DNA from: Paucimonas sp.
Lineage (GTDB): Bacteria > Pseudomonadota > Gammaproteobacteria > Burkholderiales > Burkholderiaceae_D
NCBI GenBank assembly: GCA_029266815.1
Contig: JAQSWC010000063.1
Coordinates: 1 to 8,271 of the forward strand
Length of the DNA: 8,271 nucleotides
Reading direction: 5' to 3'
Position numbers and translations under genes: made by a program. The number at the start of each line of letters is the position of its first letter. The first letter of the stretch is position 1. The notes below the pieces were generated by a model, which saw nothing but the letters and a program-made list of their open reading frames with translations, was not told the origin of the DNA and searched no databases. Shown here piece after piece: positions 6,361 to 8,271 of the stretch.

Positions 6361-6809
6361 TGATGCGCGCCGACGGATTTACCTTGATCGAGCTTGTCAC
6401 CGTGCTTCTGGTAACCGCAGTGCTCGCCGCCATTGCCTATCCTTCTTATCAGCAGGTGGTGAACAAAGCCAGGCGTGCGGAGGCTAAGGCCGCAATGATG
6501 AAACTGATGCAGCAGCAGGAAAGATATTACTCGCAGCATGGCAGTTATGTCGCGTTCTCGTCTGCTTCAACCGAGGCGGAGGCTCGCCGTTTCAAGTGGT
6601 ACTCGGGCGAGCGCCCGGAGACCAGCTATTATGAGATCAGCGGAGAGGCTTGTGCCGGTGAGGGACTGCGTTCATGCCTAGAGATTACTGCTCGTCCCGG
6701 CACCGAGAGAGTGAGCGCCGCCGCGAGGAACGAGTCATGCGGCGATCTTTCCTTGACGAGTAACGGCTTGCGCAAAGCGTCCGGCAGCGGCGCGCATTAC
6801 TGGAACTGA
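6360..6809 (+). CDS. pilE: Type IV pilus minor pilin PilE
   Basis: PilE is a minor pilin (GspG-like fold) that adapts the tip complex to the major pilin fibre. The 149-residue product starts MMRADG and is cut after Gly6, leaving FTLIELVTVLLVTAVLAAIA with Phe at +1 and Glu at +5. YPSYQQVVNKARRAEAKAAM and LMQQQERYYSQHGSY are classic PilE helix and post-helix segments. ESCGDLSLTSNGLRKASG is the typical C-terminal sheet. Cysteines are at 98, 106 and 127. The usual final Cys-Trp pair appears as Tyr-Trp (HYWN), leaving an odd number of cysteines. ATG 6360 shares its A with the pilY1 TGA, and AAGGA at 6346-6350 is well placed. GTG 6357 and ATG 6363 are in-frame alternatives that do not change the mature protein. 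A pseudopilin for another system is unlikely given the operon. Confidence 0.88.
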   Translation: MMRADGFTLIELVTVLLVTAVLAAIAYPSYQQVVNKARRAEAKAAMMKLMQQQERYYSQHGSYVAFSSASTEAEARRFKWYSGERPETSYYEISGEACAGEGLRSCLEITARPGTERVSAAARNESCGDLSLTSNGLRKASGSGAHYWN

Positions 6810-6810
6810 C

Positions 6811-7350
6811 ATGCGCCGATTCGGATTTTCCTTGACCGAGCTGATGGTGGCGCTTGCCGTCGTGTCAATCCTGACCGCGCTGGGTGCGCCCGCGTTTTCC
6901 GACCTGATCCGGAACCAGCGCCTGACTGCCGCCGCCAATGATTTCATGGCATCGGTCAATCTTGCGCGAAGCACGGCTATGCAGCAAGGAGCGCGCACTG
7001 ACCTTGTTCCCGCCGATGGGCGCTCCTGGGAAAAAGGCTGGATCATTCTCATTGATGCCAACAACAACCAGCGACCCGACAAGGGCGAGCGCGTGGTTTT
7101 CTCGCACGGCCCGGTGGCGGAAGACATCCGTGTAACTTCGGCTTTCACCGATTCGTCGAAAAAATATCTTTCTTATAATTCCAGCGGCAGGAGCCGGACC
7201 AATACTAGCGACTACTCGACGCAATCGGGAACGATGTCGTTCCAGCTCGGGCCTCACATCAGGCGCATCAAGATCAATTTCCTTGGGCGGCCCCGCATCT
7301 GCAATCCCGTGAACGACAACACCTGCACCGGCATCGTTGACGCCAAATAA
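6811..7350 (+). CDS. fimT: GspH/FimT-family minor pilin with GRxR motif
   Basis: This GspH/FimT/FimU-type minor pilin is 179 residues long. Cleavage after Gly5 leaves FSLTELMVALAVVSILTALG, with Phe at +1 and Glu at +5. The segment AFSDLIRNQRLTAAANDFMASVNLARSTAMQQG is the family signature. GWIILIDANNNQRPDKGE matches the usual FxDxNxNGxxD strand-loop. The C-terminus has IRRIKINFLGRPRIC: Gly159-Arg160-Pro161-Arg162 fits the GRxR motif linked to DNA binding by FimT in Legionella natural transformation. Cys164 and Cys172 could close a small C-terminal disulfide loop. It starts one base after the pilE stop. In P. aeruginosa the corresponding gene, fimU, comes first in the operon; here it is last. 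FimU (tip assembly) and FimT (DNA uptake) cannot be separated by sequence alone, and one protein may do both. Confidence 0.85.
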   Translation: MRRFGFSLTELMVALAVVSILTALGAPAFSDLIRNQRLTAAANDFMASVNLARSTAMQQGARTDLVPADGRSWEKGWIILIDANNNQRPDKGERVVFSHGPVAEDIRVTSAFTDSSKKYLSYNSSGRSRTNTSDYSTQSGTMSFQLGPHIRRIKINFLGRPRICNPVNDNTCTGIVDAK

Positions 7351-7397
7351 ACATTAGAGTAGCGTTGAAGTCCTGCCATGCCGTCGTGGAGGGCGCA

Positions 7398-7769
7398 ATG
7401 ACCGCGCCTGGATCGCGCCGGCAAAATATAAACGAAAGAGACATCGTGGATAAAAGACAGTCGCAGCGCAAGGATTTGCGCGTAAAAGCGGTGCTTACCA
7501 TGGAGGGAGGAATGCGCATGACGGTGAAAACGACCGACGTGGGCAGGTTCGGCATGGGTCTGACGGGATTGTTGCGGCAGCTCGATGTCGGACATGAAGT
7601 GCGCGTCGCCTTTGAAATGGCGGTCGGCTCCAAGCTGCATCAGATCGATGTCAGTGCCAGGGTATCGCACTGCATGAGCACGCCTACCGAAGGTTACCGG
7701 GCTGGCGTGCAATTCACGGACCTCAACTCCGATTGCGCGGCGGTGCTTTCGCAATATGTAGGCAATTAA
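7398..7769 (+). CDS. PilZ-domain protein, probable c-di-GMP effector
   Basis: A single PilZ domain fills most of this soluble protein of 123 residues. No signal peptide or membrane segment is seen. The first c-di-GMP motif is present as RKDLR (RxxxR, codons 7467-7481). The second, normally (D/N)xSxxG, reads DVGRFG (7536-7553) with Gly in place of Ser. The rest fits the six-stranded barrel: VGHEVRVAFEM, IDVSARVSHC and YRAGVQFTDLNSD. ATG 7398 is preferred because GGAGGG (7388-7393) precedes it by four bases. TTG 7365 would add 11 residues. GTG 7446, preceded by GAAAGAG, would give a shorter form beginning just before KRQSQRKDLR. It lies 47 bp after fimT with no visible terminator, so co-transcription is likely. 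A role in regulating pili or motility is inference from family and position. It is not the canonical PilZ pilus protein with certainty, so no symbol is given. Confidence 0.82.
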   Translation: MTAPGSRRQNINERDIVDKRQSQRKDLRVKAVLTMEGGMRMTVKTTDVGRFGMGLTGLLRQLDVGHEVRVAFEMAVGSKLHQIDVSARVSHCMSTPTEGYRAGVQFTDLNSDCAAVLSQYVGN

Positions 7770-7772
7770 TCC

Positions 7773-7788
7773 GCTCAAAATTTTGTGC
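7773..7788. promoter_or_regulatory. AT-core near-palindrome upstream of ribD
   Basis: CAAAATTTTG (7776-7785) is a perfect 10-base palindrome. With one T-T mismatch it extends to a 16-base near-palindrome with GC ends, in the short gap between the PilZ gene and ribD. It could be an operator or part of a ribD promoter region. No convincing -35/-10 pair or FMN riboswitch is visible in these 41 bases. It may also be chance. Confidence 0.2.
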
Positions 7789-7810
7789 TCAGGCGGAAAA
7801 ATATTTCTAG

Positions 7811-8271
7811 ATGACTGATTCCGTCTACTCTGCGGATGACATTCAGGCGATGCAGCGCGCCTTGCGCCTTGCGCACCACGCCATGTTTACCACCACCCCC
7901 AATCCGAGAGTCGGCTGCGTCATCGCGCGCAGTGGCACGGTGATCGGAGAGGGCTGGACCCAGCCTCCCGGACAGGCGCATGCTGAAGTGCAGGCGTTGA
8001 AAGACGCGGAGAGCCGCGGGCAGGATGTGCGCGGCGCCACAGCCTACGTGACCCTCGAGCCCTGCAGCCACTATGGCCGAACCCCGCCCTGTGCCGATGC
8101 GCTGGTGAAAGCCGGTATCGGCAGGGTCGTGGCAGCGGTGGAAGATCCGAATCCGTTGGTCGCGGGGCAAGGCCTGGCAAAACTGCGCGCAGCCGGCATT
8201 CAAACACAATGCGGGTTGCTGACGGATGAAGCGCGTGAACTGAACATCGGTTTTTTCTCGCGCATGCAGCG
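7811..8271 (+). CDS. ribD: Riboflavin biosynthesis protein RibD, deaminase part; 3' end cut by window edge
   Basis: RibD is the bifunctional cytoplasmic enzyme of riboflavin synthesis: an N-terminal deaminase and a C-terminal reductase acting on the pyrimidine intermediates. About 153 codons are visible, which cover the deaminase domain. The frame is still open at the edge, so the reductase domain (E. coli RibD is 367 residues) lies outside. TPNPRVGCVI (29-38) binds substrate. The zinc/catalytic site is complete: His57 and Glu59 in HAE, Cys85 in LEPCSHYGRTPPC and Cys94 at its end. VEDPNP is also conserved. ATG 7811 follows an in-frame TAG directly, so nothing upstream can be the start. Its Shine-Dalgarno is poor, and Met14 (7850) is a possible alternative start. 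It follows the PilZ gene by 41 bp. Confidence 0.95.
   Translation, partial: MTDSVYSADDIQAMQRALRLAHHAMFTTTPNPRVGCVIARSGTVIGEGWTQPPGQAHAEVQALKDAESRGQDVRGATAYVTLEPCSHYGRTPPCADALVKAGIGRVVAAVEDPNPLVAGQGLAKLRAAGIQTQCGLLTDEARELNIGFFSRMQ

Noticed and set aside
7770..7810. FMN riboswitch before ribD
   Set aside because: The gap is only 41 bases and shows none of the conserved RFN helices.
1..8271. CRISPR array, insertion sequence, tRNA or phage module
   Set aside because: Read through on both strands: no regularly spaced repeats, no terminal inverted repeats or transposase motifs, no tRNA cloverleaf noticed, and nearly all sequence is taken up by recognised genes.

Overview
The window looks like chromosomal DNA of a betaproteobacterium, order Burkholderiales and most likely family Oxalobacteraceae. 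This rests on the character of GlyA, NrdR and the minor pilins, on the moderately high GC content judged by eye, and on the glyA-nrdR-pilus-ribD gene order. The genus cannot be fixed without a database search.

Layout, all genes on the + strand: (1) glyA, cut at its 5' end by the window edge by what looks like only one or two codons; (2) a 173-bp gap with a strong hairpin just after glyA, then nrdR; (3) a 143-bp gap with two small GC-rich hairpins, a weak promoter candidate and a very strong ribosome binding site; (4) a tightly packed minor-pilin operon, pilV-pilW-pilX-pilY1-pilE-fimT (2029-7350), in which the genes overlap by 1 or 4 bases or are 1 base apart; (5) a PilZ-domain gene 47 bp downstream; (6) the 5' part of ribD, cut by the right edge after its deaminase domain.

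The six pilus genes encode the core minor pilins and the tip adhesin/priming factor PilY1. In type IVa pilus systems these assemble at the pilus tip, start fibre assembly, and support twitching, adhesion and often DNA uptake. Five products carry class III (PilD-type) leader cleavage sites. PilY1 carries an ordinary Sec-type signal peptide. The PilZ protein may link the system to cyclic-di-GMP. The flanking genes are housekeeping: one-carbon metabolism (glyA), control of ribonucleotide reductase (nrdR) and riboflavin synthesis (ribD). nrdR and ribD are adjacent in many proteobacteria, so the pilus cassette appears to sit between them.

The most interesting points are: a short PilY1 with no von Willebrand A domain and an apparently degenerate calcium loop, but with an intact RGD; a FimT-type pilin with a C-terminal GRxR motif like that linked to DNA binding in transformation; a Cys-bracketed five-aspartate loop in PilX; and a PilZ protein whose second c-di-GMP motif is altered. 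I see no CRISPR array, insertion sequence, RNA gene or phage gene. No wholly new system is evident: this is a known type of operon with unusual members.
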